A stretch of 64,000 nucleotides of DNA from Eutreptiella sp. 'Long Island Sound 2002' (taxonomy: Eukaryota; Euglenozoa; Euglenophyceae; Eutreptiales; Eutreptiaceae). The translations under genes and the position numbers were made by a program. The stretch covers positions 248,001 through 312,000 of the forward strand of contig OZ038381.1 of assembly GCA_964036045.1 (NCBI GenBank). Direction: 5' to 3'. Shown piece after piece: positions 43,443 through 55,548 of the stretch (its first letter is position 1; each line of letters begins with the position of its first letter). The notes under the pieces are model-generated. The model had not been told where the DNA came from. It did not search any database and saw only the letters and a program-made list of their open reading frames with translations.

Positions 43443-46400
43443 TGAAGCGGTACCCAGAACCCCATAACCATGGTGGGGTATACAACCGGTCTCCGTGTGC
43501 CCACTAACCCCATGTACGGAGGGGAAGACGCCCGGTGAAGCCCGGTGAGAGCCCGGCAGGAGCGTGTCCCTTGCCGTAAAGCCCCCGTGACGGCATTCCG
43601 GCCACTTGGGGCATGTTACCATGTACCGGCAAACTGCCATTTGCCGGTATCTTACTATTTCACGCCAATCTGCCCCGCACCGCCTTCGGCCTTCGATTCG
43701 GCAACCTAACCCTAACAACAGATGTAGGTAAGACGTGTTTGTGTGAGAGATCTGGGCATATCAGCTATTAGCGGCCGCATCGGCAACCGATGCGTCGCCC
43801 CCTGAGATTTACACATCAGAATATCAGGAATCAACAGGGTTTTATTTTCATATTGTTTCCGTAAATTTTCACGCTTCCGTTCTGATAATCAATGTTTTGA
43901 CTGCTGGCGGTTGGCTCGCGACTTTAGCGTAACCGCCAGTTTAACTGTTACTTATAGACATTTTAGCGCAATCCGTGACGAAGACTCTAAAGTCTTCAGG
44001 AATTGCATTGATGCATCTGCAATTTTCACATTGTACACTCGCAACCTTAATCCGAATTTTTCAGGATGTCGAAATCGGATTTTCGACTTTGACATCCCCG
44101 CACTTGATTTGACCTCTTTCGAGTGGACCTACGTGCTTCCCTATGCACGAATCAACTTTCCTTTTGTCTTGCCCTCCATTTGTCTTAGAGATATGGGCAA
44201 AACAAAGTTGATTCATGAGGCCACTTGTGAGGGTCATATCTCGTGCTGCTTGCGAGGAATGACAATAAGGAAACGTGGGATGTATTCACAATACTCCCGA
44301 CGTAATTTAGGAAGCTTTATACGCCTTGCGTCTCCACACGTGCGCGCTAGCGTAATGGATCATGGTCAAGAGGGTAGAGTTTGCGTTAAAACTCCTTGGC
44401 CATGATATTGCGTGGGTTAAGATAATTTTGGAGTGTAGCGCGCGAGTGTTGGTGTTGCATAGGAACTTTCCTTGAGTTCCTATGAGCGATTGACACAAAG
44501 TTATGCCCTTGGAGGGGCATGACATATCGTGGGGGGAGCTACCTTTTTGGGCAGTATGTGGTATGTGCCATGTGTTGTATTGCGTGCCCATTTGGCGGGT
44601 TTGGCTAAGAGCGATACACCCACCAATGGACCTCAAATTGCACGAGGCCCTTCCTTATACTCCCCACGATCAATTGCAAGCCTAACCTTCGTGGAGGGAA
44701 GCTTGTGTGGCGATCCCAAAGCGATGCGTTGGGAGCAACGTGTGTGTTTTGCAATTTTCCATATTTTCATGTGCCCCCTTGGGAAGTAGCGCTGGTAATC
44801 TTTCAAAGCGCCCCAAGTGGAGCACATATGTGGAATCAAAGGTCATTGGTGTCAAGCCATTGTGTTTAGAAGGATTGGTCGATTACTCAATCCAAGCCGA
44901 AGATGTTATAATATATTTGTGCGCCTTTCAAGGCACTTTTGGGTGTTTTTTCGCCAATATTGCTGTTTTTTGCCCGTCATGATGTCAAGTGGCGACCGTG
45001 TATCTCAACGTTGCGCCCAATTGACATCATGACCCAGGTATGTTATGAGGGTACATACTTCGGTGCCCAACATATCTTGGACCCGGGGAATAACTCCTCT
45101 TGCGCTTGGCATACCGTGGCCGCCATGTTGGCGATTTGGGACTATCCCAAATCATAGGTTCACTTGGCGACCCTGCCATTCCCGAAACCGGAGGAGTTGG
45201 GCGACGCCCAAAAGATATGTTGGACACATATGACTTGATACCAATCCTATGGCACACTCCGGTCCAAGTCGCGCATGTGCATCATTTGCCCAAACCATGA
45301 GTGTGCGCATTTTCGGCCATTTTGAGCAATTTTCCACATTTTCTGCCCGCCGTGCACCATGTTCAGCTACCTCGTGCACGCCGGACGCATGGACCAATGG
45401 ACCATATATGACATGGGTGTTATGTATATTGGTCCCCATGGCTCACACACCACGTGGGCGAAGCGGAGCAACCTTCGTTAAGGTGCTAGCCCAAAGTGAG
45501 TGTGGGCAATTTTGCCATTTTGGCATTTCTGGACCCAATTGGGATCGTCACCACGCCGAGTGGCATGGAGATCATTGAGAGCCAAGTGCATGGGAGTCTC
45601 CGTTGGACTCCTGGTGGATCACGAATGGAATGGCGGATCCGATCTCCAAGCCGGCGTGGAGATATACTATTGGGAGCACCCCCGAATTTTGGCTCATTTT
45701 GAGTAGCCAAAATGACCCCCTTTTGGGACCCCAATTTCACCCCCCCCCCCCGCGTGGTCAATTGGCGGCCCCATTTCTCTATGCCCACAGGGAGCCCGGA
45801 CCTAATTTCAAGTTGTACACTCAGATATAAGTCCTAGGTCCTGCCTCCTACCCTGTGAGCCATTGGCCTTGCCCTGTCCGGGCGATCCACGCGTGAGAAT
45901 GATGCCAATTTTCGTGATTTTGGCATCATGACCCCACTTGACGAACCCGTGGTGCCCTGATGCCGGGACCTCAGAGGGAACCAGGTTGGGTGCAGGCTCC
46001 AGGGAGTTCGTACTCGAAGGGTATAGGGTCAGTTGCCTCGTCCGTACCTCTGGAGGGTCAGGCCGAGGGGTCAATTTTGGAGATTTTTCAGCTAATTTCA
46101 GTTTGGGCTGAAACAGCCCATTTTCAGCTACCAACTCCTAGGGGATAATGGCGGGGCCATATCTCTAGCTCAGAGAGGAGTTGGGACCTGCCGTTGGGTA
46201 AGGATAGGGAGCTACTGTTGGTTGGCCTTGGAGCTCCTTGGTTACCAGGAACTCGCCTGTGGCTGGGAGGGACACCTCCCCTATTGGCAGGGTTTCAGGG
46301 TCCGGACTGAGCAGGGCATGGGTTGTGTTTGAGCCCCCGCCCCCACCAGCCACTGAGAGGGTCGGACCTGGTATTGGGATATGAGTTAGGACTGAGTGTA

Positions 46401-46540
46401 TATTGTCCTGTGATGCCCTTACCCCAGTCCAGTCTTAACCCCATGTGTACATATCCTGATGTGTTGCTGTATATACTTTTGTTCCCTTGTTTCAGAGTGG
46501 CAAGGATCCTGAAACACTTTGTCTCATGACAGGAGCGTAA
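43443..46540 (+). repeat. Chromovirus LTR copy 2 (shared LTR; 3' limit not fixed)
   Basis: It follows one element's polypurine tract and precedes copy B, so it serves as 3' LTR of the left remnant and 5' LTR of copy B. At least 43443-44690 must be LTR, since that much recurs after the copy B polypurine tract at 53194. The remainder to about 46540 matches copy A (9-8.7 kb, inverted) and may be LTR or leader. AT-rich TTATAATATATTTG near 44907 is a TATA candidate. The LTR frame 43911-44405 is open here. Confidence 0.82.
43911..44405 (+). CDS. LTR-embedded ORF, copy 2 (164 codons)
   Basis: Same reading frame as the 234-codon frame of copy A, sharing its C-terminal two thirds (for example FSGCRNRIFDFDIPALDLTS). 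The 5' part of this LTR subtype differs, so the frame starts later and not from an ATG. No function is recognised. Confidence 0.3.
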   Translation: MARDFSVTASLTVTYRHFSAIRDEDSKVFRNCIDASAIFTLYTRNLNPNFSGCRNRIFDFDIPALDLTSFEWTYVLPYARINFPFVLPSICLRDMGKTKLIHEATCEGHISCCLRGMTIRKRGMYSQYSRRNLGSFIRLASPHVRASVMDHGQEGRVCVKTPWP

Positions 46541-46875
46541 TTGATGCCCCTGTGAGCGCAGTGCTTTGCCTGCCTGCTTGCTTGTGCGTGTCACCGCAGC
46601 GTCCCGTGGCCAGGCCCCCCACGGGAACGCGTCAAAAGCGTTTCACCGCCGCGGGGTTACCCATCCCCCGCGTGCCACTCGGGGCCACCAACCCTGAGCA
46701 GCGCGGCGCAGCAGCTTGCAGCTCGCAGCTCGCAGCGCAGCGCAGCGGTCCGCAGCGCCGCCCAGAGCACCGCCCTGAGCGACCACGGAAGCGCCGCGAC
46801 CGTGAAGGAGGTGGACAGACCAGGACTCCCTCATCAGCGAGTCCTATCGGCCGACCAGCAAGGCCGCACACCCAG
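46541..46875 (+). other. Copy B leader, fused to pol by a gag deletion
   Basis: Matches the copy A leader (minus strand 8.77-8.36 kb), including hairpins at 46603-46625 and 46626-46642. Near GGCCGCACACCCAGTC (about 46860-46878) it jumps to sequence equal to copy A around base 4230. About 4.1 kb, including all of gag and the TAG, is missing. Confidence 0.75.
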
Positions 46876-49800
46876 TCTCGGTGGCGGGGTGAGGGCAAGA
46901 GAAGGCACGAACCCTTGCACCCGTCCATCCTTCGCGACCAAGAACGTGTTTGATGTACTTCAAGATCTATCCGAGAGTATCGGAGGATCACCCGGACCGC
47001 AGCTGGATGCTGCAGATGGGCAGCCTGAGCCCATTGTCCACGACCTGCACCAGTCGCTTGTTGAGCTTCTGGAACGGCCGGAGATCCTGAGCTTGCACGC
47101 CGTGCGCCGTGTTGGGCGTGAGCGGCAGCTGCACCTTAAGGTCCGTGCCTTATGCGGGGAAGTGGAAAAGGTCTTCGACGTGTTGGTCGACACGGGAGCA
47201 CAGGTCAGCTTGGTCAAGGCTGGCCTACTTCCACCAGAGTGTTTGACCGACAGTCGGAAACCTGTCAGGCTGAAGGTGGCAAACGGCCAGTACATGGTGG
47301 GAGGCACGAAAGAAGCGGCCATTGGGCTGCAGTTCGTGAACCACCGTGAGCTGAGCCGCCCGGACCTCGGCAAGGAAATCCTCCTGCATGGTCGCTTCTA
47401 CGAGGCCGAGATGGACTGGGACATGATCGTTGGGTGCGACTTCATGATGGAGACGGACTCCAGCGTCCTCCCGGCCCAGGCTTCCATGACCCTGTACCAG
47501 GACGACCAGCTCTGGTGGCTTTCGTCACCTGAGCACCATGTGGAATGCCAATGGATCCACCCCGAACGCAATCAGCTCGAAGTAGCCGCGGTGGGCACTG
47601 AGCCAACTGGGCCAGCAAACCAGGAGTACGGCGTAATGCCGGAAGTGGCGAGCCGAGTGGTCGCGGACCTGGGAGCTTCGGATCTGGCCCTGGATGCGTT
47701 CTCTTCAGGAACCTTCGCCCATCTGCGGGTTTGTGAGAAGTACTGGAGCGCACAGGACTCCGCGTGGAAGAAGCACTGGGGTCCGCATCAGGGCTTGATG
47801 TGGATCAATTGCCCTCGATGGGACATTCCAAGGGCGGTAGCGAAGATACGCAAGGACCGCTCCAAGGCAGTGCTGGTTGTTCCTATGGGATGCACCGAGG
47901 AGGAAAGTACCCGACATTGGGTAGTCTCATGGACCAACATGACCTTAAACAAAGTCGTCCTACCGGCTGGAGAGAGTGTCTATCAGGACGCTAAGGGACA
48001 GCCCATGCCACCCCAGAGATGGCCAACGGAATTCCACTATGTGGATGGGGACCTTGATCAGGCCGACACCACGGACTTCGTGTGTGTCAACCGCATCATA
48101 GCGGAGCCATGGCGGCAATGCTTCGCGGTTCCCCCTGTTGACATCGGAGAACCGGAAGACCCCCTCACGGAAGAGGAGTTGGATCTGGTTCAGGGGTATA
48201 TGGATCAGCCCTTTCACGACTGGGGAAACCAGCGTGAGGGCAAAGGCCAGGACAAAGCCTGGTGGGAAGTGGACTCCATCGTCTCCGGTTCCTATGATGG
48301 GAATACCTTCGTACAGAGGGTGCTGGACTACATGTCCAGCCTGGACGAGCCAATTGGCGGTAACCCACCCACCTACGGCGATGTGTTCCGAGGCAAGACC
48401 AGAGATGGCCCTTTGGGCCACCTGGGAAGACCGCCTGAGCCGAAGCCGAGCAGGGTCGCTACCCCTCAAGTAAGCTCAGTGGTCCAGGTGCCCGGAAAAT
48501 CCAAGGCGGAGTCCGATGACTGCCCCAAGATCCAGGCATTGAGGGCCAGGCTGAAGCAGAAGTATGGGGACACCTTCTTCAGCGGTAAGCCTGTGTTTCA
48601 CCCACCGGTGCGTGGACCGTATGGCGAGGCCAAGATACGACTGAAGCAGGACCCCCGTGTGTATCGGCACCGGGAGTTTGCCCTGAGGGGCGAGAGGAAG
48701 GAGGCCATGGAGAAGATCCTCCGTGACTTCATCGAGAGAGGCTGGCTCGAGCCGTGCCACTCCGAATTAGCTTTTCCGTGCTTCGTCGTCCCCAAGAAGG
48801 TTGCCGGTGAGTGGCGGCTCGTGGTCGACTACCGCGGCCTAAACGCCCAAACGCAGCACGACAGCTATACGCTGCCCCTCATTGTGGACATGCCGCAAAA
48901 ACAACACCGTCGGAGGATCTTCACGGTGATTGACCTGAAACATGGTTATCATCAGATGCCTCTCGCCGAAGAGTCCCGTGCCTGCACAGCCATGAGCACC
49001 CCACTTGGACCTATCCAGTGGCAGGTGATGCCCATGGGTGTTACCAACGGCAATGCGGCTTTTCAGCGGATGCTGGAGAACCTGCTTGAGCCGGTGCGTG
49101 ACTGTGCGGACCCCTTCGTGGACGACGTGATCATCGCGTCCGGGGACCCCAGTATGAGCTACGAGGAGCTCCTGGAGGCACATGAGGGGGACGTCACTCG
49201 AGTGCTGGTCCTTCTGGTTCGGCACAAACTCACGGGCAGCAGTGACAAGGCCACCATTGCGGTAAGCGAGGTGGTCTTCGCTGGCCACGTAGTTTGGAAC
49301 GGGCAGCGAAAGCCCATACCTGGCAAGGTGGCTGCGATCGAGCACTGGGAAAAGCCCAAAACGGTCTCTGAGCTACGGGCGTACTTGGGGTTCTGCAATT
49401 ACTACTCGGGGTATATCAAGATGTATGCCGAGTATGCAGCCCCCATGACGACCATGCTCAAGGGCAACCGAGAGGAGACCAAGAAGGGGTCCAAGAAGGC
49501 TCTGGTCTGGACAGCTGAGTCCGACCGTGCCTTTGAGGGGATGAAGCAGGCGCTGCTATCCGCAGTGGGTCTGCACCTCGTGGATCCCGACCGAGGGTTC
49601 GTCCTGCGCACTGACGCTTCCGACTACGCCGTTGGCGCTGTGTTGGAGCAAGTGCTTGACGACGGGAGACACGTGCCCGTGGCCTTCTGGAGCCGAGTCC
49701 TGGCGGAAGGCCAGAGACGGACGTGGACGCCCCGAGAAAAGGAGGCGTATGCCATCGTCATGGCTCTCAGGAAATGGGCTGGGTACATAGCCCTCCATCC

Positions 49801-51717
49801 CGTCACCGTCTGCACCGACCATCAGAGTCTGCAGTCGTGGCACAAGGAGCACGTGGACACCCCCTCTGGTCCCGCCTCCCGACGGGCAAGATGGCATGAG
49901 ACCTTGGCCAAGTTCGACCTTACGGTTGTTTATGTTCCTGGAAAGGACAACACCGTGGCGGACTGTCTCAGCAGGTGGGCCTATCCCGCCAGCAAGGGCA
50001 TGACAGACGTGTCTGCCCATGGCGATGAGGCTAAGACCGCTGAGGCCAAGAGGATCATTGAAATGGAGCGCCTGATGGAGGAGGAGGGTGTGAAATGCTT
50101 CGTCGTCATGGCTGCGGATGCCCCCCTCGGAATGAGGATGGGCAGAGCGGTCAGAGTACTCGCCCCTGATGGAGCTGAGTCCGACAAGCACCTCTTCCCT
50201 GAATCCTGCCTCCAGGACGACTGGACCGACGACTACGCCAAGTCCGAGGCCTTTGCGGCCGAGTATAGGGCTGTGACCGACCCCGATGACGGACAGAAGT
50301 GGCCAAAGGGGCTGACTGAGGAAGATGGCAAGCTCTACCGGAATGGTAAGCTGCTAGTACCGGAGTCCCGAGTGCTCGAGCTGTGTGAAGCTTGGCACCA
50401 CCACATGATGCACCCAGGGGTCAAGAAGCAAGCCCTGGACATGCAGCGCCGGTTTGAGATCGACCAGATCAATCTCTACACCGCCATCAAGAAGGTCAGG
50501 AAGGGTTGCTCGGTCTGTCAGGCCTGCAATCCGGATAACCGGAACGTCCGGGGGGAAGCCCAATGGACCCCGGTTCCTGACCAGCCCATGGAGAGCGTGG
50601 CCATGGACGTCTTCTCCATGCCCGAAGTGCACATTCGCAAGGAGACCTTTGACTGTGTGTTTCTTTGTGTGGATCGCCACAGTGGCTACGTAGTAGCCGT
50701 TCCGGCACGCAAAAAGGGGTTGCTTGCCAAGGAAGTGGCAGTCATGATGATTCGTCATTGGCTGACCGTCTTTGACATCCCCCGCACCATTTGCAGTGAC
50801 CGAGGGCCCCAGTTTACTGGTGGCTGGTTCAAGGCTATGTGTTCCCTTATGGGAATACGTCATGCCAAGAGTGTCGCCTATCTCAGCCGGTCTAACGGCC
50901 GGGCTGAGGTGGCTGGTGGGAACAGTTCGAGAAGCTGCGCAAGATTCACATCACCAATCCACGTCGGAACTGGTTTGAGGAGATGTGGCCCGCTCTGAAG
51001 GCCCATCATGACACCCCCACTCCGGGTGGTTTGTCACCTCACCAGATTCTGTTCGGCAGGGACCCCCTGGGTCGGGGGCTTCCCTTGTCTGGTGATGGCA
51101 TGGCCATGGACGCCAAGGATTTCTTCGCGCGGCAAGAGCAAACGGCGCGGGACATCCGCCAGCAGCTCGAGAAGGAGCATGCTGAGCGTCAGAAGTCCGC
51201 CCCGAGCTCGACAGCGCAGAAGTTCAGGGTGGGAGACCCGGTGTGGGTGATCAGACCCCGCCCTATGGGCACCCACCGCACCACAACCTGGTTCACACCC
51301 AGAGAGGTGGTTCGCAGGATTGGTGAGGACACCTACCGCATCAAGGTGCGTCACGGACAGTTCCGGGAGCGCCACGAGAGTCAACTCCGTGTGCGGGAAC
51401 CCGACCTCCGTGGCCAACATGTGTCCCTGAGCTATGCCGCACATGAGGCTGATTCGGACGACGACTATGCTGAGCAGGACGACTATACCGTCGAGAAGAT
51501 CCTGGCTCAGCGTCCGAACGCCTCGGCACCCGGAGGCCTGGAGTTCAAGGTTCGTTGGCGAGGCTATGGGCCGTCCCACGATACCTGGGAACCCGTCTCC
51601 TCGTTCGTGCCGCGGGTTAATACCCCCTTCATGGAGTACCTCCGCAAGCACAAGACCAAGATTCACGTCACGGACTTGGCAGCACTCACCCGGGCGATTG
51701 CAGCCAGGGGCGCCTGA
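46802..51717 (+). pseudogene. pol: Chromovirus copy B pol, gag-less and frameshifted
   Basis: Open from leader sequence (first possible start is a GTG at 46802; there is no nearby ATG) to 50998, then continuing in another frame from about 50925 to 51717. Domains by base: protease DTGA (~47184); methyltransferase-like domain (47670-47960, DAFSS, NCPRWDIP); RT (LVVDYRGLN ~48823, FVDD ~49117); RNase H (~49600); integrase zinc finger (~50400-50530); DDE residues up to NGRAE (~50900). Compared with copy A, one base is missing at 50917-50925, which shifts the frame right after the DDE glutamate. The downstream frame carries the integrase C-terminal module (VGDPVWVIRPRP) and a chromodomain. Without gag, a start codon and an intact integrase, this copy cannot move on its own. 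Confidence 0.93.
51478..51615 (+). other. Chromodomain at the integrase C-terminus
   Basis: The frame reads DDYTVEKILAQR, then FKVRWRGYGPSHDTWEP, the classic chromodomain pattern (Tyr/Val-Glu-Lys-Ile-Leu, Val-x-Trp-x-Gly, Thr-Trp-Glu-Pro). In chromoviruses this module guides integration to particular chromatin, often methyl-lysine-marked. It is the feature that places both Ty3-type copies here in the chromovirus clade. Confidence 0.93.
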
Positions 51718-53193
51718 TCATCGCCCTGAGCTCTCCCCTGATGCATTTTGAGCGCATGTGAGGTCGACGGATCGTCCCTTACTTGCTTGCTCTCTTACAT
51801 CTTCCGGTGACCTGCCATCAGAGTGGCCACATACCCCCCCCTGCTAGATCCAGAGGAGGATGGCCCCTCTCTTCTATTCGTCACTCCCCCCCTGCTGAAT
51901 CCTTGGGAAACCCGGTAGGGCGACTGACCTTCACATTTTTTGAGCTCTTGGGGCCTTGAAGCCCATACGACGTTGCGCAACGGATGCCGCTGTCATCGGC
52001 ATTGCGATTTTTTGGTGTGTTGTCTGGTTCCATGGCACTAGCGGAATCCAAACCAGTCGACGTGTGTCTGCAGACTATATATGGCCTGAACTCAGGCGCT
52101 TTCCTGTCCACCCTCCTGCATTTGCCTTATCCTAACCATGGCGTGGTTTGGCGCTCTATCCAGAGTGTGTTTACACGCCTATTACCCCGCTTATTGCTTG
52201 TTTTTCTGTTCCCCAGGATATGTACATCTGTATGTTAAGTGTTGTCAGCCCATCGCCCAGATTTGACTGTTTTTCCCCCCCGAGGGGATGCGAATCGACA
52301 TACGAAGGCGCCCTGAGTCGCCGTTTACATGCTCTTACATATGGTCCAGCCTGGACCAGTACCTGATACAGATTCTTCTGTTTGAGTGCCCGTGATACCG
52401 TGTGCCCTAGTGGCTGTGAGGTGGAGATCCTGATGGCGCCAGGCGGGAAGCCCAGTTGCCTGACTACACTTCCAGCGGTCCGCCACTGTCAGTCGCAGTG
52501 TGAGCCTACCGACTCGCAGACACACATGCAGTTGGGTGGCGGCCTCCGGTGTTCCTGACCTCGGTCAGTCTGCCTGGGAAACTGGTGGTTTGAGGAGTCG
52601 ACGCCTCCGCCCACACTGCATGAGGAACCCCTCATGTATGGCCTTCATGGTAATAGGGCGAGGGAAAAGACGGCCTTGATGCCCGATCCCTTAAGGAGGA
52701 GCTCGTTCGGCTGTACCACTCTGGACTCGCGTCGTGGATATGGACATGGTGCGCCCGAGGAAGGACCCGTGGGGACTCTCCCCAAGCCAGCGGGCCTTGG
52801 GAAGCTTGGGGTAGCCTGATGGATCTTTGTGGTCGCTTTCGACCTGTGGGACCACCTCGGTCGTCGTGTGACGCCTATGTTGGCCGTGTGTGCCACTGCC
52901 ACTGTGGTGGTGACCGTCGCAGCCGGCACCCGGTGCGCCTGGTATGGGTTAACGGGTCCTTTGGATGCCGAACAATCGCCGCCAGGACCCGGGACTTGAT
53001 ACTTGATACTATACTTGCAGTTACTAACAGCTACAGCACCGTACCTGTCTTACTGTGGGATTTGACAGCCTAACCTGCGAATCAGCCTGAAGTGGGATGT
53101 GACACCCCCCCCCTTCAGGGGATGGTCCTGGGTACCCGCTGCCATGCGTGGTGTTATCGAGCCCCCCCCCAGGGTTTGCTCTAAGGAGGGGGG
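51718..53193 (+). other. Copy B 3' internal region and polypurine tract
   Basis: About 1.47 kb between the pol stop and the 3' LTR, long for a 3' untranslated region. Frames of 84-94 codons on both strands are conserved in the second copy at 42238-43442 but have no recognisable motif. TACTAAC and nearby CAG (about 53025) resemble splice signals without a partner I can identify. It ends with AAGGAGGGGGG at 53183-53193. Confidence 0.8.
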
Positions 53194-54441
53194 TGAAGCG
53201 GTACCCAGAACCCCATAACAATGGTGGGGTATACAACCGGTCTCCGTGTGCCCACTAACCCCATGTACGGAGGGGAAGACGCCCGGTGAAGCCCGGTGAG
53301 AGCCCGGCAGGAGCGTGTCCCTTGCCGTAAAGCCCCCGTGACGGCATTCCGGCCACTTGGGGCATGTTACCATGTACCGGCAAACTGCCATTTGCCGGTA
53401 TCTTACTATTTCACGCCAATCTGCCCCGCACCGCCTTCGGCCGTCGATTCGGCAACCTAACCCTAACAACAGATGTAGGTAAGACGTGTTTGTGTGAGAG
53501 ATCTGGGCATATCAGCTATTAGCGGCCGCATCGGCAACTGATGCGTCGCCCGCTGAGATTTACACATCAGAATATCAGGAATCAACAGGGTTTTATTTTC
53601 ATATTGTTTCCTCAAATTTTCACGCTTCCGTTCTGATAATCAATGTTTTGACTGCTGGCGGTTGGCTCGCGACTTTAGCGTAACCGCCAGTTTAACTGTT
53701 ACTTATAGACGTTTTAGCGCAATCCGTGACGAAGACTCTAAAGTCCTCAGGAATTGCATTGATGCATCTGCAATTTTCACATTGTACACTCGCAACCTTA
53801 ATCCGAATTTTTCAGGATGTCGAAATCGGATTTTCGACTTCGACATCCCCGCACTTGATTTGACCTCTTTCGAGTGGACCTACGTGCTTCCCTATGCACG
53901 AATCAACTTTCCTTTTGTCTTGCCCTCCATTTGTCTTAGAGATATGGGCAAAACAAAGTTGATTCGTGAGGCCACTTGTGAGGGTCATATCCCGTGCTGC
54001 TTGCGAGGAATGACAATAAGGAAACGTGGGATGTATTCACAATACTCCCGACGTAATTTAGGCAGCTTTATACGTCTTGCGTCTCCACACGTGCGCGCTA
54101 GCGTAATGCATCATGGTGAAGAGGGTATCGTTTGCGTTATAACTCTTTGGCCATGATATTGCGTGGGTTAAGATAACTTTCGAGTGTAGCGCGCGAGTGT
54201 TGGTGTTGCATAGGAACTTTCCTTGAGTTCCTATGAGCGATTGACACAAAGTTATGCCCTTGGAGGGGCATGACATATCGTGGGGGGAGCTACCTTTTTG
54301 GGCAGTATGTGGTATGTGCCATGTGTTGTATTGCGTGCCCATTTGGCGGGTTTGGCTAAGAGCGATACACCCACCAATGGACCTCATATTGCACGAGGCC
54401 CTTCCTTAAACTCCCCACGATCGATTGCAAGCCTAACCTTC
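53194..54441 (+). repeat. Chromovirus LTR copy 3 (3' LTR of copy B), truncated
   Basis: Directly follows the polypurine tract and matches LTR copy 2 closely for about 1248 bp, to GCCTAACCTTC, where another LTR begins. This sets the minimum LTR length. The close match to its partner at 43443 points to a recent insertion of copy B. It carries the LTR frame 53662-54156. Confidence 0.92.
53662..54156 (+). CDS. LTR-embedded ORF, copy 3 (164 codons)
   Basis: Near-identical to the frame at 43911-44405. It differs from it by a handful of amino acids, mostly in the last 60 residues. No family is recognised. Confidence 0.3.
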   Translation: MARDFSVTASLTVTYRRFSAIRDEDSKVLRNCIDASAIFTLYTRNLNPNFSGCRNRIFDFDIPALDLTSFEWTYVLPYARINFPFVLPSICLRDMGKTKLIREATCEGHIPCCLRGMTIRKRGMYSQYSRRNLGSFIRLASPHVRASVMHHGEEGIVCVITLWP

Positions 54442-54559
54442 TGAAGCGGTACCCAGAACATGATGGCTAGGTTACGGCATACAACCGGTCTCCGGTCCAC
54501 TAACCCCATATACGGAAGGGAAGACGCCCGTTGACGCTCCGTGCGAGCCCGGCGGGAGC

Positions 54560-55210
54560 GTGTTCCGTGCCATAAAGCCCCGCATCGGCAACCGATGCGC
54601 CGCCAGCGGAGATTTATATATCAGAATATCAGGAATCAACAGGGTTTTATTTTCATATTGTTTCCGTCAATTTTTACGCTTCCGTTCTGATACTCACTGT
54701 TTTGACAGCTGGCGGTTAGCTCGCGACTTTAGCGTAACCGCCAGTTTAACTGTTACTTATAGACATTTTAGCGCAAATTGTGACGAAGACTCTAAAGTCT
54801 TCAGGAATTGCATTGATGCATCCGCAATTTTCACATCTTACACTCGCAACCTTAATCCGAATTTTTCAGGATGTCGAAATCGGATTTTCGACTTCGACAT
54901 CCCCGCACTTGATTTGACCTCTGTCGAGTGGACCTACGTGCTTCCCTATGCACGAATCAACTTTCCTTTTGTCTTGCCCTCCATTTGTCTTAGAGATATG
55001 GGCAAAACAAGGTTGATTCGTGAGGCCACTTGTGAGGGTCATATCCCGTGCTGCTTGCGAGGAATGACAATAAGGAAACGTGGGATGTATTCACAATACT
55101 CCCGACGTAATTTAGGAAGCATTATACGCCTTGCGTCTCCACACGTGCGCGCTAGCGTAATGGATCATGGTCAAGAGGGTAGAGTTTACGTTATAACTCT
55201 TTGGCCATGA
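54560..55210 (+). CDS. LTR-embedded ORF, copy 4 (216 codons)
   Basis: Colinear with the copy A frame (10889-11593, minus) from its residue 20 onward with no indel, ending in the same LWP and stop. It starts at a GTG here; the copy A ATG region is changed. Many amino-acid differences but no stops separate the two copies, which is why the frame is noted. Confidence 0.35.
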   Translation: MFRAIKPRIGNRCAASGDLYIRISGINRVLFSYCFRQFLRFRSDTHCFDSWRLARDFSVTASLTVTYRHFSANCDEDSKVFRNCIDASAIFTSYTRNLNPNFSGCRNRIFDFDIPALDLTSVEWTYVLPYARINFPFVLPSICLRDMGKTRLIREATCEGHIPCCLRGMTIRKRGMYSQYSRRNLGSIIRLASPHVRASVMDHGQEGRVYVITLWP

Positions 55211-55453
55211 TATTGCGTGCGTTAAGATAACTTTCGAGTGTAGCGCACGAGCGTTGGTGTTGCATGGGAACTCTCCTTGAGTTCCTATGAGCGATTGACA
55301 CAAAGTTATGCCCTTGGAGGGGCATGACATATCGTGGGGGGAGCTACCTTTTTGGGCAATATGGAGTATGTGCCTTGTGTTGTGTTGCGTGCCCATTTGG
55401 CGGGTCCATCGCTCCAAGCCAAACCCGCCAATGGACCTCATATTGCGCAAGCC

Positions 55454-55548
55454 CCTTCTCCATACTCCCTACCATCAATTGCAAGCCTAACCTTCGTGGA
55501 GAGAAGCTTATGTGGCGATCCCAAAGCGATGCGTTTGGAGCAAGGTGC
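55454..55548 (+). repeat. 95-bp direct repeat, left of GC-rich insertion
   Basis: LTR sequence from CCTTCTCCATACTCC to GGAGCAAGGTGC. It is repeated at 59625-59719 with about three mismatches. Confidence 0.88.

Larger units (their letters stand above)
54442..55548 (+). repeat. Chromovirus LTR copy 4, left part
   Basis: Begins TGAAGCGGTACCCAGAACATG inside LTR copy 3. Its 5' part is of the same subtype as copy A (GGTTACGGCATACAACCGG) and unlike copies 1-3. It is interrupted at 55549 by the GC-rich element and resumes at 59625. Its insertion point in copy 3 is within CTAACCTTC. Confidence 0.88.
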
